Shown piece after piece: positions 35,007 to 45,511 of a DNA stretch of 64,000 nucleotides. The stretch covers positions 248,001 through 312,000 of the forward strand of contig CAKOGP040001814.1 in NCBI GenBank assembly GCA_933822405.4. The letters are read 5' to 3'. Each line of letters opens with the position of its first letter. Within the stretch, counting starts at the first letter, position 1. A model generated the notes under the pieces. The model was given only the letters and a program-made list of their open reading frames with translations, made no database searches and was not told the origin of the DNA. Position numbers and translations under genes: made by a program. This DNA comes from Cylindrotheca closterium. Lineage: Eukaryota > Bacillariophyta > Bacillariophyceae > Bacillariales > Bacillariaceae.

Positions 35007-36569
35007 TTAAGCGTTGACATCCTCAACCTTGTCGGTCTCTGGAGTAGGGACAGCAAGAGTGTCCTTGGCTGGAACATCGTCTTCTCCTCCAAGCATGCGA
35101 GAACATCCTGGGATGCAAACGAAAAAGGAAAGGACAGAAGAAGCAATAATCGTGCTTCCCATGATCACAAAGGCATCCTTGTATTTCAATTCACGGAATC
35201 CCATTCCGAAAGCGACAGCTCCTGAGTTTCCTCCGGCTCCGATGATTCCAGAGATGGATCCAGTGGCTGGAGGGTCAACGTATGGGACAATTCCGTACGA
35301 GGATCCCTCGGCGGCTTGGACAAACAAGGAAAAGAACACCATGACGACAATGGCTCCCTCAAGAGAGGCAGTGTTGGCAAAGACCAGAACAAGACATCCT
35401 TCGACAAGAAGGAAGATGGTTTGGGCCCACAAGCGTCCACGCATTCCGAACTTGGCGTTGGCCTTATCAGAGGTGAATCCACCAAGACCACGGGCGAACA
35501 GGTTCATCCATCCGAAGATAGAGGCGATGGCGGCGGCTTCCTCGGTAGTCAGAGAAAACTTGTCCTTGAAGTAAAGGGCGGCGGCGTTGTTCATGGTCAA
35601 CTCGACACCGAAGCAGCAAGCGTATTGGATGAAAAGGAACCAGGTGTTCAAGTTCAAGGCTCCAGAGCGGAAAGAAGAGGCAGCAGAAACATCGGCCATG
35701 GCTCCGTTCTTCTTCAAGTCAGTGAAGTTACCCTTGGGGGAGTCCTCAGAGAAGAAGTACATGCAAATACCGATTCCGAAAGCGACAACAGCTGGGACAA
35801 TGCTGACCCATCTCCAGGCAAAGTCGGCTGGGTTGGGCTCGTCTTTGAAGAGTTCCTTGAAAAGAGGGAACAGAGCAGATCCCATGACCAATTGGGTGAC
35901 ACCTCCTCCAAGGTTTCCCCATCCACCGACAAGGGCGTTGGCGGTTCCGACAACGGACTTGGTGAACATTCTAGAAGTCCAGTATTGGCACATCACGAAT
36001 GTACCTCCGGCGGATCCGATGAAAAGACGGAGGACGGCGAGGTTGGTAGCGTTGGTGACAAGTCCAGTACATGCGGTAGGGATGGAAGCGAAGCAAAGGA
36101 CACAGGTGAAAAGAACGCGTGGTCCGACCTTGTCACATAGAGGACCGAGGAGGAAACGCATGAAGATGGTTCCACCAACACCGACAATGCTCGAGGTCCA
36201 GACCTCTTTCTTGCTAAGTCCAAGAGAAGTACGGATCTCAGAGAGAAGAGGGGCAATGGCGAACCAGATGAAAAAGGCGATGAAGAAACCCAACCACGAG
36301 AAGTGGAAGGCTCTCATGTGAGGGCGGGCGAAGCTGCAGAGCTTGATTTCAGTGGCTCTGTCATCTTGGTCAGGGTCGACGTTAAGGGCGTACGAGTCGT
36401 ACTTCTTCCATTCGGTCTGAAACGGTAGATTTGTGAAATAGACGAGATGATGTCAAGAGTTTTCGACGTTAGAATTATTGAATTGAAATGTCAATGCAAC
36501 AAGGATTCAAAGGAGTCCATGCATGGTAGACTTACGGGAGCACCGGTATCGATATCAGTTCCACTCATG
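35007..36569 (-). CDS. NRT2: High-affinity nitrate/nitrite transporter, NRT2/NNP family, copy A
   Basis: Exon 1 (36569-36537) encodes 11 residues (MSGTDIDTGAP). A 120-bp phase-0 intron precedes exon 2 (36416-35007), giving 480 residues. It is a major facilitator with about 12 membrane helices. It carries the nitrate signatures of the NNP family, GGWGNLGGGVTQ in helix 5 and GIIGAGGNSGAV in helix 11, plus the inter-helix MFS motif around RFLLGPLCDKVGPR. It should import nitrate with protons or sodium at the plasma membrane. Codons strongly favour C-ending choices compared with neighbours, typical of a highly expressed gene. The protein appears identical to copy C and differs from copy B at a few C-terminal positions. 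Confidence 0.95.
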
Positions 36570-38529
36570 TTTGATTATATGCTTTTGTATGAGATACGTT
36601 TACAAGAAGTTGCTATGAATTTGAATGGCAAGCAAAATTATGAGAGAAGTGTCAAGATGTCGAAACTTCGCATGCTCAATATTTCGACAGGAACACGTGT
36701 GGTAGCTCCGGCACTTTGATCCCACGTCTGGAGGTCCACACGCTGATGCCGAACATCGCACTTATGGTATACGAGGGAAACTACGTGGAAAATCTTCGAT
36801 GGTCAAGCAGACTTTTAAGATTTGGTCCCGAGAGCCAGCCGTTGTTCTGTTCTGTTCTCTTTTTTCACAATTTTTCTGATGTTGATACACCAAAGTTCGG
36901 CTTTTGTTTTCTTCTTCTGATATAAAGTCAGAAGCAAACACGTCCGCCAATGAGGAAGCACCAGATTCTGAAAGTTTTATCTTTTCGTTTCTCGGCATCA
37001 ATTTCCAAGACAATTTTACAGCACTCCGACTTATACCTCTACCATGGTTTGGTTTGGGCCTTGTCTGACGACAAAGCCGTACACGTACTGCCGGCACCGA
37101 TACGGGTGCCTGCTAGATAAAGGTGAAGTGATATGGCTCAAATGGCTTGATGCTGTATCTGAATCTGATTTGGTTTGATGCTGTATCTGAATCTGATTTG
37201 GTTTGATGCTGAGGACTGAAATACTGTTTCCCGATAGCCTGGAGTTCTTGGGCCGATTTGATTCATTCATACTTCATGTAAAATTGAAAATTGAAAATCG
37301 ATGCTGCATGCTTCGTCTCGAAGGAAAGTCTTTCATGAGCATCAACAACAATATCTAAGATATGGAAAACTCGAGAACCGATGCACATTTGAAAGATTTC
37401 TTCAAAGAACCATACTTCATCTTGAAACTGAAAATCTATGCTTCATTCAACTTCTCGAACGAAAATCTTTGTAATCAAAGTTCATTGACAACCTGAGAAC
37501 TTCGGATCCAACAGGTAGGAAGAGCCCTAGACCAGAAGAATGTACGAGATGACCGATGTTTCTCTCGTCGACGAAGAGTCACATTATTTGGGCCATGTCA
37601 TGATCTGTATGTACTGAGCATTGATTTCGCACATCTTCCAAAAGAGCGATACATACCTCTCTAGCCGTTCGTCTTCAAATCATCCACCAGAAAAAATGAT
37701 TTGAACACGGTTCTGACCAATAGCTCGCTGTTCTCTGGTATTTCGACAACATTGCCTACAATAATACCCTGAAACCCAACTGCCATGCTGTACTTCTTGA
37801 AACGATCAATGAGTCTCAGGTCCGTCACTTTTCTGCTACCGTCGTCGTAGCTTCGAGTTCGTCGTAGCATCAGTTCCTAATATACCGATCCTGCGACTGC
37901 TGCTGAAAATGCATCGCATCAATTTGGAAAAAAAACTAGGGTACATCATGCGAAAGCTGAAGCTGCAGTTGGGCTGTCGAAAAGTATTTGATATTCTCAC
38001 TGAGCGGTGGCTACAGTATGCTTCTCTATTTGGTGAGTTTCGTATTGCAAGGATTCAAAAATGCAGCTGTGATGCTCAAGTCTACAACAGAGTTATGTCT
38101 GCAAGTGTCCTGTACATCTTAGAATCGCATTTGAACCTTCAACAATTACTCCCAATTTAAGAAAAATGCTGTAATACCACGGAAAGACACTTTCATGCAT
38201 GATTGTAGTATCCAGAGGCAATTCAGGGCATCAACCGAAGATCAACTGATATTTTCTAGCACACCAAATATTTGACAAATTGCTCCATTGCATCAGTTAG
38301 GAGGAGTACCGGTAGGAGGAATTGAAAAAAATAAATGTATAAAAGAAACTACAGCGCATGAATCAGAAAAGTTCTTTAATGTTAATCACTACTACAACAT
38401 GCAAAGGCATTTCGTCGAACCCGTCATGTTAGCCAATGCCAAAATAACATGAGACGAAAGCCACTGAATTTTTTATGCAATATGGTCGGAGCCATATTCT
38501 TGATGTCTGTCCAAGGAACAGATATCAAT
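36570..38529. other. Long spacer between NRT2 copies A and B
   Basis: About 2 kb without a convincing gene; two 69-83 codon ORFs (37661-37870 minus, 37909-38160 plus) lack support. The first 100 bp upstream of copy A resemble the promoter of copy C (ctctcataatttt and gcaacttcttg words). A 28-bp tandem repeat is listed separately, and a TACCGGTA lies at 38307-38314. Confidence 0.5.
37146..37210. repeat. 28-bp tandem repeat, about 2.3 units
   Basis: The unit tttgatgctgtatctgaatc + tgatttgg is repeated twice in full, followed by a third partial start (tttgatgctg). The copies are identical except at the first base. It lies in the NRT2 A-B spacer. Confidence 0.9.
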
Positions 38530-40106
38530 TTAGGCATTGACATCATCGACCTTGTCGGTCTCTGGAGTAGGGACAGCAAGAGTGTCCTTGGCTGGAACAT
38601 CGTCTTCTCCTCCAAGCATACGAGAGCATCCTGGGATGCAAACGAAAAAGGAAAGGATAGAAGAAGCAATAATCGTGCTTCCCATGATCACAAAGGCATC
38701 CTTGTATTCCAATTCACGGAATCCCATTCCGAAAGCGACAGCTCCTGAGTTTCCTCCGGCTCCGATGATTCCAGAGATGGATCCAGTGGCTGGAGGGTCA
38801 ACGTATGGGACAATTCCGTACGAGGATCCCTCGGCGGCTTGGACAAACAAGGAAAAGAACACCATGACGACAATGGCTCCCTCAAGAGAGGCAGTGTTGG
38901 CAAAGACCAGAACAAGACATCCTTCGACAAGAAGGAAGATGGTTTGGGCCCACAAGCGTCCACGCATTCCGAACTTGGCGTTGGCCTTATCAGAGGTGAA
39001 TCCACCAAGACCACGGGCGAACAGGTTCATCCATCCGAAGATAGAGGCGATGGCGGCGGCTTCCTCGGTAGTCAGAGAAAACTTGTCCTTGAAGTAAAGG
39101 GCGGCGGCGTTGTTCATGGTCAACTCGACACCGAAGCAGCAAGCGTATTGGATGAAAAGGAACCAGGTGTTCAAGTTCAAGGCTCCAGAGCGGAAAGAAG
39201 AGGCAGCAGAAACATCGGCCATGGCTCCGTTCTTCTTCAAGTCAGTGAAGTTACCCTTGGGGGAGTCCTCAGAGAAGAAGTACATGCAAATACCGATTCC
39301 GAAAGCGACAACAGCTGGGACAATGCTGACCCATCTCCAGGCAAAGTCGGCTGGGTTGGGCTCGTCTTTGAAGAGTTCCTTGAAAAGAGGGAACAGAGCA
39401 GATCCCATGACCAATTGGGTGACACCTCCTCCAAGGTTTCCCCATCCACCGACAAGGGCGTTGGCGGTTCCGACAACGGACTTGGTGAACATTCTAGAAG
39501 TCCAGTATTGGCACATCACGAATGTACCTCCGGCGGATCCGATGAAAAGACGGAGGACGGCGAGGTTGGTAGCGTTGGTGACAAGTCCAGTACATGCGGT
39601 AGGGATGGAAGCGAAGCAAAGGACACAGGTGAAAAGAACGCGTGGTCCGACCTTGTCACATAGAGGACCGAGGAGGAAACGCATGAAGATGGTTCCACCA
39701 ACACCGACAATGCTCGAGGTCCAGACCTCTTTCTTGCTAAGTCCAAGAGAAGTACGGATCTCAGAGAGAAGAGGGGCAATGGCGAACCAGATGAAAAAGG
39801 CGATGAAGAAACCCAACCACGAGAAGTGGAAGGCTCTCATGTGAGGGCGGGCGAAGCTGCAGAGCTTGATTTCAGTGGCTCTGTCATCTTGGTCAGGGTC
39901 GACGTTAAGGGCGTACGAGTCGTACTTCTTCCATTCGGTCTGTGGACGTATCATTATGGGGAATAAATCCGTCGTTGTCGTAAAGAGATATTGTCGTTAG
40001 AATTTTTTTTTGTGAAAGCGACAAGGCGCTACTTCAGCTGATAAGTACAGCTGAAGTAACATGAAAGACTTACGGGAGCACCGGTATCGATATCAGTTCC
40101 ACTCAT
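38530..40106 (-). CDS. NRT2: High-affinity nitrate/nitrite transporter, NRT2 family, copy B
   Basis: Exon 1 is 40106-40074 (11 codons, same peptide as copy A), followed by a 134-bp intron and exon 2 at 39939-38530, giving 480 residues. All signature motifs of copy A are present. The differences I can see from A/C cluster in the last about 60 residues: Lys to Glu in RELK, Val to Ile in SSVLS, Glu to Asp near the C-terminus. The last 37 nt of its intron are identical to copy C, whereas copy A differs there. The gene is arranged divergently from a pseudogene of the flavin oxidoreductase, mirroring the C copy. Confidence 0.95.
40031..40057. other. Perfect 10-bp hairpin in the intron of NRT2-B
   Basis: acttcagctg and cagctgaagt are exact reverse complements separated by a 7-nt loop. 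The hairpin lies 17-43 nt inside the 5' end of the B intron and is absent from the introns of A and C. It could affect splicing or be chance. Confidence 0.7.
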
Positions 40107-40599
40107 GTTTGAATATATATTGCAAGAAATTGTGAGAGGATTGTGGATTGACAAAAATTGTCCAAAATTGAGGAATTGAACCTACTTCCGCATCGGAGAA
40201 AAGAGGTTTAGCAGATCAGAAGTTGTGTACCGGCGTATTTTATCTTTGACGTACCGGTATCGTCAGAAGAAAAGCTACGATACGAACACACGCGAATAGC
40301 AAAATGCGAAATTAGTGTCGAAGCTCGAAAAGTCTGGCACTTTTGAACAGCTGAATTCTTGATCAGAGGATCAGATTCAATTTTTACGTGCGTTTTTTTT
40401 ATACGGTAAAAAATACGCAGCAACAGCTATTAGAAAATGAACCTACCCTATTATACCGGTACACAGTATTCATCGCGTCTGCAAGTCGTCAACTGCAAAC
40501 TACTGCCGAACATTTTAATTTTTGCCATCGATCTTTGGCCGTCAAGTCTGCCGAAGTCAGCTGATGAAGTCAAGGTGCGAAGTTTCTGTTGCCTCGAGG
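40107..40599. promoter_or_regulatory. Former divergent promoter of NRT2-B and pseudogene
   Basis: About 490 bp corresponds by position to the divergent promoter between the oxidoreductase and NRT2-C. Two TACCGGTA palindromes lie here (40252-40259 and 40454-40461), plus a related taccggcgta at about 40229. No similarity with C beyond the first few dozen bases is obvious by eye. Confidence 0.45.
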
Positions 40600-41890
40600 T
40601 GTAGCAGGAGCGAAGATACGCACCGCCTTGAATGTTGCAGCTATGAATCTTATTGCTTGAAATGAGCTGGATGATGTGTTCCAAAGGTTGTACATCTTTG
40701 ACAGTTTTTGCAGCCGAGACGTGCATTGGTAGCCGAATGTCAACGCAGAAAACTGCAAACGATTTCAGTTTGATCATGGTTCTGAACGTAAACCGTCATT
40801 AGCCACGGAATATTTCAGAAGTGGCGCTACTAACAAACTGCGATCTAAGACTGATGCTAAGGAAATTTGAAAGAAGACATGGACAATGGAGTGAAAAAGA
40901 CTGAGGACTTGCAGTACACCAGTGACACGATAGAAATGTTGGAAAGTGTTTGGTCATGAATCTATTCAACTCTGCCTGCAATGCAAAGCGAAAGGGGTGT
41001 GGAAAGAATACAAGTCGCAGCGGGAAGTGTCTTACCACAGGTGAAAATGAACAATGCTGCTCCCTCTTACTTTACGGATGTACTGGAATTGTGAATCGAC
41101 AGTTGTTTGCTACCGCTCCAAGACGACGCCAGGCCTCCAAATTGTGCCTCTCTTGATGATCAGAACGAAGCCACAAGGTGTAATGCTCTTCCCCAAGACT
41201 CGGTCTGTAACTGTTGCAGCAACGCATGCTCTTCACATAGCGCTATGTTCAGTTCCTAACCTGAAGGACGACCAGCTGCTTGTTCGCCAGCAATGCTGCC
41301 ATCTCAGGCTCCATCAAAGCCTACAACCCAACTTTGCTCCCATCGAGTGCTCCATCGACGCAAATAATGCCTACAACGCCCGCTCCATCTATGCCCAAGA
41401 TCAACTAGTCTACAACCGTGTCAATGAATGATGGGATTCTATTCGAAAATAAGCCATGTGAACACTTATCGTCACTTTCGCATTTCCTGTCCGATTTGGA
41501 AGCATCTCCTGTCCGATTTGGAAGCATCTCTTGTCGACCGACCAACTGAATAGTGATGGACGAGAATGCTGGGAATTGTATACAACCGGAAGTTGGAGAA
41601 GCGAAAATGACATGAAGGACGACGGCGACGACAGCCTGATGGACGCAATCCGAGAACTCGCTCGAGATATTCTTGTTTCTGAATTTACATTTTTTTCTGA
41701 AGGAACTCAAAAGATGCAACATCCTTTGGACATTGGACGGGTTGGGATTGTCCAATTGCTGGAGGAGCGAGTCAAGAATTTAGCTCAGAAATATCCATCG
41801 CGAAGGCTCATTAAAAAAAGATATCTTGGTAGCCTTCAGCCCCAAAGACAATCATCATCATGCCTAAAAAGCGTGGGGTCTGATAAAGTT
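40600..41890 (+). pseudogene. Decayed copy of the flavin oxidoreductase gene at 43765-44979
   Basis: Collinear blocks match the coding strand of the intact gene. These include gcaccgccttgaatgttgca (40620-40639), tttcagtttgatcatgg (near 40765), the gcaatgc(a)agcgaaag region (near 40978), gggattctattcga.aataagccat (near 41430) and ga.tg.acg.gaatgctggg (near 41560), then DAIRELARDILVS. Stops and frameshifts occur throughout and no long frame survives until 41531-41902. A short central stretch is inverted and carries a 22-bp direct duplication (see findings). It is presumably non-functional. Confidence 0.85.
41485..41528. repeat. 22-bp exact tandem duplication inside the pseudogene
   Basis: tcctgtccgatttggaagca + tc occurs twice back to back. 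The intact gene has a single equivalent (tctgcccggcttggaagaatc at about 44185). The duplication is not a multiple of three. Confidence 0.9.
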
Positions 41891-42258
41891 GTTTCAATTT
41901 AGATTCAAAGACTTGGGATGATATTCAAAAACAAGTACTTACTGTAGCGATTTTTTTTAGAATATATATAAAAAATTGCGAAAATGCCAAGTAGAGACGC
42001 GGCTGGCTTCACAAGAACTCAACAACATACAGTATTGAGCAGTTTCCGACTTCCTCGATCAACAGTGTTACTTAGGAACCGGCTCGCGTTGACTGAAACT
42101 AAACACATTTTCAACAGTCGCGATTGAGAATCGCCAAACCGGTGAAAATGCCCAACTGATCCCGTCAAATGACATCTCCAACAAAGTTTGTGTGAGAAAG
42201 GGAGTGCCACAGACCTATTGACTTTCATTTTCATTCCACATTACCAGCACTAGTCATA
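41891..42258. other. Intergenic, nothing recognised
   Basis: This 368-bp AT-rich stretch between the pseudogene and the next gene holds only chance frames. It probably includes the promoter of the 42259 gene. Confidence 0.4.
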
Positions 42259-43278
42259 ATGAAGTTGTTTCGAAAGAAGAGCTCGCCGAAAGAAGGCAGC
42301 AAGCAAAGACGTAGTTCTGGTTACTTTGATGGCCGACGTCGACGATCAAGTGCGAGCAAAGGGGAAGAAAAGCATCATCTACTGGAGACTTCGGCAATTG
42401 AAAGAGAATCCGAGGTTTCGAAACATTCAACGTCTCCCTCGAGCATGCGCTCTCATCCTCAAGGTGATAGATATACAGCCAGTGTTCCTGAGATTGATTC
42501 GATTGTGAACTGTGTTATCAATGTTGACAGGATGAAAAATGAAGAGAAATGCAAAGCAACAAAATCTTCAGAATCTGTCGACTCTGCTCATGAAAGCGCG
42601 CAAAGAGTTATGACAGAACATGCCACAGAGACAATAAAAATTGGACCCCCTAAGGTTTCCTTTGCTTCGGACGAGTTGGAGACTCGTGAGGATCCACCTG
42701 GCGATCAGAACTACCAATATGGAGTGAGCCACGGGGATTCTGCGGACAATACAGATATAATCTTAAAAGAAGTCTCGGAACAAGCTGCTCCTCCTCCTCG
42801 CAAGACTGCGAAAAAAAGCAAGATCATCAACTTTCTACTAAAAGGCAGTCCACTACACAAGAACACTCCATCTAAAGACAAGAAAACAGATTCACTCAAT
42901 ACGACGATTGAAACATCACGTTCCTCTGATTCGGATGATCCAGCTGCCCTGTCAAGCAGCAGTCAACGGCTCGAGTCTAGAGACTCCGGGGATTCGCCGA
43001 AGGAGGGAAGAACTGGTGAATCAACAGAGAAGAAAACTCCAGTTCGAACAGGGCCTGTGGAGATAACAAATGTTAATCTATCGAGATTGATAAAGCACAA
43101 GAATGCTCCAAAGAAAGAGCCAGAAACACCCATACTGAAACCTTTGAAAGCCAACAGATCTCGCCCGCGTACCATGTCCATGTCAAAACGAAACGAAGAA
43201 CAATTTCAAAGATACATTCAGCGCCAGAATCGCGGTAGAAAGGTCCGAGAGAGTCAGTTTGTGCCAAGCTTCCATTGA
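42259..43278 (+). CDS. Hypothetical basic, disordered protein
   Basis: This single exon encodes 339 residues, rich in Ser, Lys, Arg and Glu, with no membrane segment or recognised domain. The N-terminus is basic (MKLFRKKSS...RRRRSSASKG) and the middle contains Lys-rich KTAKKSKIINFLLKGSP. The C-terminus has a more conserved-looking block, EITNVNLSRLIKHKNAPKK then RPRTMSMSKRNEEQF and a basic tail. It occupies the centre of the inverted NRT2 duplication and so may be the insertion between arms. Being long and open without repeats, it is likely real, but function is unknown. Confidence 0.55.
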   Translation: MKLFRKKSSPKEGSKQRRSSGYFDGRRRRSSASKGEEKHHLLETSAIERESEVSKHSTSPSSMRSHPQGDRYTASVPEIDSIVNCVINVDRMKNEEKCKATKSSESVDSAHESAQRVMTEHATETIKIGPPKVSFASDELETREDPPGDQNYQYGVSHGDSADNTDIILKEVSEQAAPPPRKTAKKSKIINFLLKGSPLHKNTPSKDKKTDSLNTTIETSRSSDSDDPAALSSSSQRLESRDSGDSPKEGRTGESTEKKTPVRTGPVEITNVNLSRLIKHKNAPKKEPETPILKPLKANRSRPRTMSMSKRNEEQFQRYIQRQNRGRKVRESQFVPSFH

Positions 43279-43764
43279 GCACGCACAATTCCAACAACGA
43301 GACTGGGGTAGCGCATGTTGTTGAAGACAAGGGAACGTGATCTTTCGCGTAGGGGAATCGTTTCATTGGGAGTTTGATTTGCTTATTGATTAGCACAATA
43401 CGAAACGCTACAATCGTGTGTAGCATAGGTAGTCCATATATGAGTCTTATTGATCAAAGTTTTGGACACTACTAGGGGAAGCATGCTGGGCATTGTCTCG
43501 GTTTCAAAATTCGACAATCGCGAATATCAATTATCTAAATGCCTCATTTTCCTCATTGTAAGTGATATCATCTTTAGTTCATTGTAGCAACAGTGTGAAT
43601 CTACCACAATCGTGAATATCATTACACCTCAACGTCTCGGTGTGTTCCTCATTCTAAATGACATCTCTAGTTATGCTACCAAGATTGTAAATCCATCACA
43701 TTTAGTTGCTGTGATGAACTGCCAAAATACAAAGTGCATACAGTTGCAGCAGGTGCCCATTATG
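43279..43764. other. Convergent intergenic region
   Basis: This 486-bp stretch separates the converging hypothetical gene and oxidoreductase gene. A word pair around caatcgtgaatatcatta occurs twice (near 43512 and 43608), suggesting a short degenerate duplication. No gene seen. Confidence 0.4.
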
Positions 43765-44979
43765 TTATCTTGGAACCTCGACCGACTCAGAGTGTAGCAA
43801 CTCGGTCGCAGCTGCGATACCACTGAGATATGCACCCTCTATTCTCCCCGATAACTTCCCAAAATAGTCGCCACACGAGATAAAGCTTCTCGATGGATAT
43901 GTCTGGACTTCTCTGTTTGAATAGTGCTCCCCAGCAATTGGAAATGCTGCACCCCAACGATGTCCAAAGGATGCTACAACTTTTGGGACTTCCATACTAT
44001 CACTGCTACTTCTCTCCTTCAGAAACTTGATAAAATCAGAGACAAGAACCTCTCGGGCGCGTTCTCGGATTGCGTCTAGGTCGTCGTCGTCGTCGTCATT
44101 AATTTCATTCAAGATCGCTTCTGCTGCTTCTGGGTATGTCTGTAGCACCCAGCATTCCCGATCATCATTTTCGCCTTTTCTGCCCGGCTTGGAAGAATCT
44201 CTTGCCGCCCAACCCAATGATAGTGGTGATGATTTGTCATATGGCTTATTATCGAATAGAATCCCATTCATTGACAACGTCGTAATTGGTCGATCAAAAA
44301 CGACCATGGCAGCAAGGGCTCGGACAGATTGAATTTTGGAGACATCGTGTCGGTGCTGATCAAGAGAGGCGTTTGAGAAGTCGTCTCGAAACGGAGCCGC
44401 ACTTATTCTATCTGTCGCTATCAGCCAATCGAAGCACCCCAAAAAAATTTCGTTTTCACCTGTCGAAAACAATTCCCATTGTGATTTGTCATCTTTCCAA
44501 ACTGCTTTCGCTCTGCATTGCAGATAAAGTTGAATGGACTTATGGTCAAGCAGATTCTCACAAATCGTATTCATTGATGGGCATCCTACCCATCGTTCCT
44601 TCTTCGCATCATCAGACTTCAGAATCCCGTCAACATCAACTGTGCAGAAATCACCTTCCCATGACTCTATCCAACCGCTCTTTTCCCACGCAGACAGGGT
44701 AGTTCTGAATTCCTCTGTCTTTGACGATGATATATATTGGGCCCCATGATCAAACTGAAAGCCCTCTTCAGTTTTCCGTGTTGACATACGACCACCAACG
44801 CCACGTCCTGCCTCAAAAATTGTCACAGATGCACCATTTTCAGCCAGTTTTTGGGCACATGCAGCTCCTGTCATTCCAGATCCCAAGACTGCAACATTCA
44901 AGGCGGTGCATCCTACTGTCCTTCCTGCTAGCGCAATACAACATGATATTAAGACCTTGGCCGTCACATTAGCTGTCAT
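43765..44979 (-). CDS. Renalase-like FAD-dependent oxidoreductase
   Basis: This single exon encodes 404 residues. A hydrophobic N-terminal segment (about 8-22, possible signal or anchor) precedes the Rossmann motif VLGSGMTG (32-38-region). IFEAGRGVGGRMSTR and the family pattern FDHGAQY follow; near the C-terminus FGHRWGAAFP and FISCGDYFG complete the FAD site. These are the hallmarks of renalase/NAD(P)-FAD oxidoreductases, which in bacteria and animals oxidise isomeric NAD(P)H forms; the substrate here is unknown. A run of Asp codons near residue 300 is a length-variable tract. It is divergent from NRT2-C with a 532-bp shared upstream region, and it has a decayed duplicate at 40600-41890. Confidence 0.8.
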   Translation of the reverse strand: MTANVTAKVLISCCIALAGRTVGCTALNVAVLGSGMTGAACAQKLAENGASVTIFEAGRGVGGRMSTRKTEEGFQFDHGAQYISSSKTEEFRTTLSAWEKSGWIESWEGDFCTVDVDGILKSDDAKKERWVGCPSMNTICENLLDHKSIQLYLQCRAKAVWKDDKSQWELFSTGENEIFLGCFDWLIATDRISAAPFRDDFSNASLDQHRHDVSKIQSVRALAAMVVFDRPITTLSMNGILFDNKPYDKSSPLSLGWAARDSSKPGRKGENDDRECWVLQTYPEAAEAILNEINDDDDDDLDAIRERAREVLVSDFIKFLKERSSSDSMEVPKVVASFGHRWGAAFPIAGEHYSNREVQTYPSRSFISCGDYFGKLSGRIEGAYLSGIAAATELLHSESVEVPR

Positions 44980-45511
44980 ACTACTACCGGTAAGTCGCTT
45001 CCAAGCAGAAGGCTTGACGGTAAGGAGAGAGTTCTCGGCAGTTCCAAGTTCGTGACCACCACAGAAGGCAGAACTGGAAAAGTGCCGGAGTTTGAGCTTT
45101 TCTAAATTCCAGCTTCACCAAGAAGTTCAACGTAGTTTGTTCGTCTGTGCGATACTTGGACCAACACACTTTACTGTGTTTTAACGCGCTCAATTTAAAA
45201 CCGTCTGTTTCATCATCCGTATGCGCGGTCAAAATTCTTCTGGAGCCTGTCGCTCTCAAGCTAATTCCACATTCACGAAAAATGTGGTAATTCTATAGCG
45301 CTGTTTCAATATGTTGCCTTCGCATTGTTTATTGTGCGCGAGCATCTGGATTGGATTCTGCTCAACGAAACTCTTTTCTCCGGAGCGGAAGCGGTGTGAG
45401 AGTCGACACAAACCGGCAAGAGTGAAGATTTCTACCGATCTAACTCCTCTCATAATTTTTACTTGACATACAGGTTCATCGCAACTTCTTGCAACATATA
45501 TATATTCAAAC
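44980..45511. promoter_or_regulatory. Divergent promoter of oxidoreductase and NRT2-C
   Basis: This 532-bp region lies between the two start codons. TACCGGTA sits 6 nt upstream of the oxidoreductase ATG (44985-44992). The 100 bp before NRT2-C shares blocks with the region before NRT2-A (ctctcataatttt, ttcat.gcaacttcttg). I infer a bidirectional promoter; no core element was identified with certainty. Confidence 0.55.
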
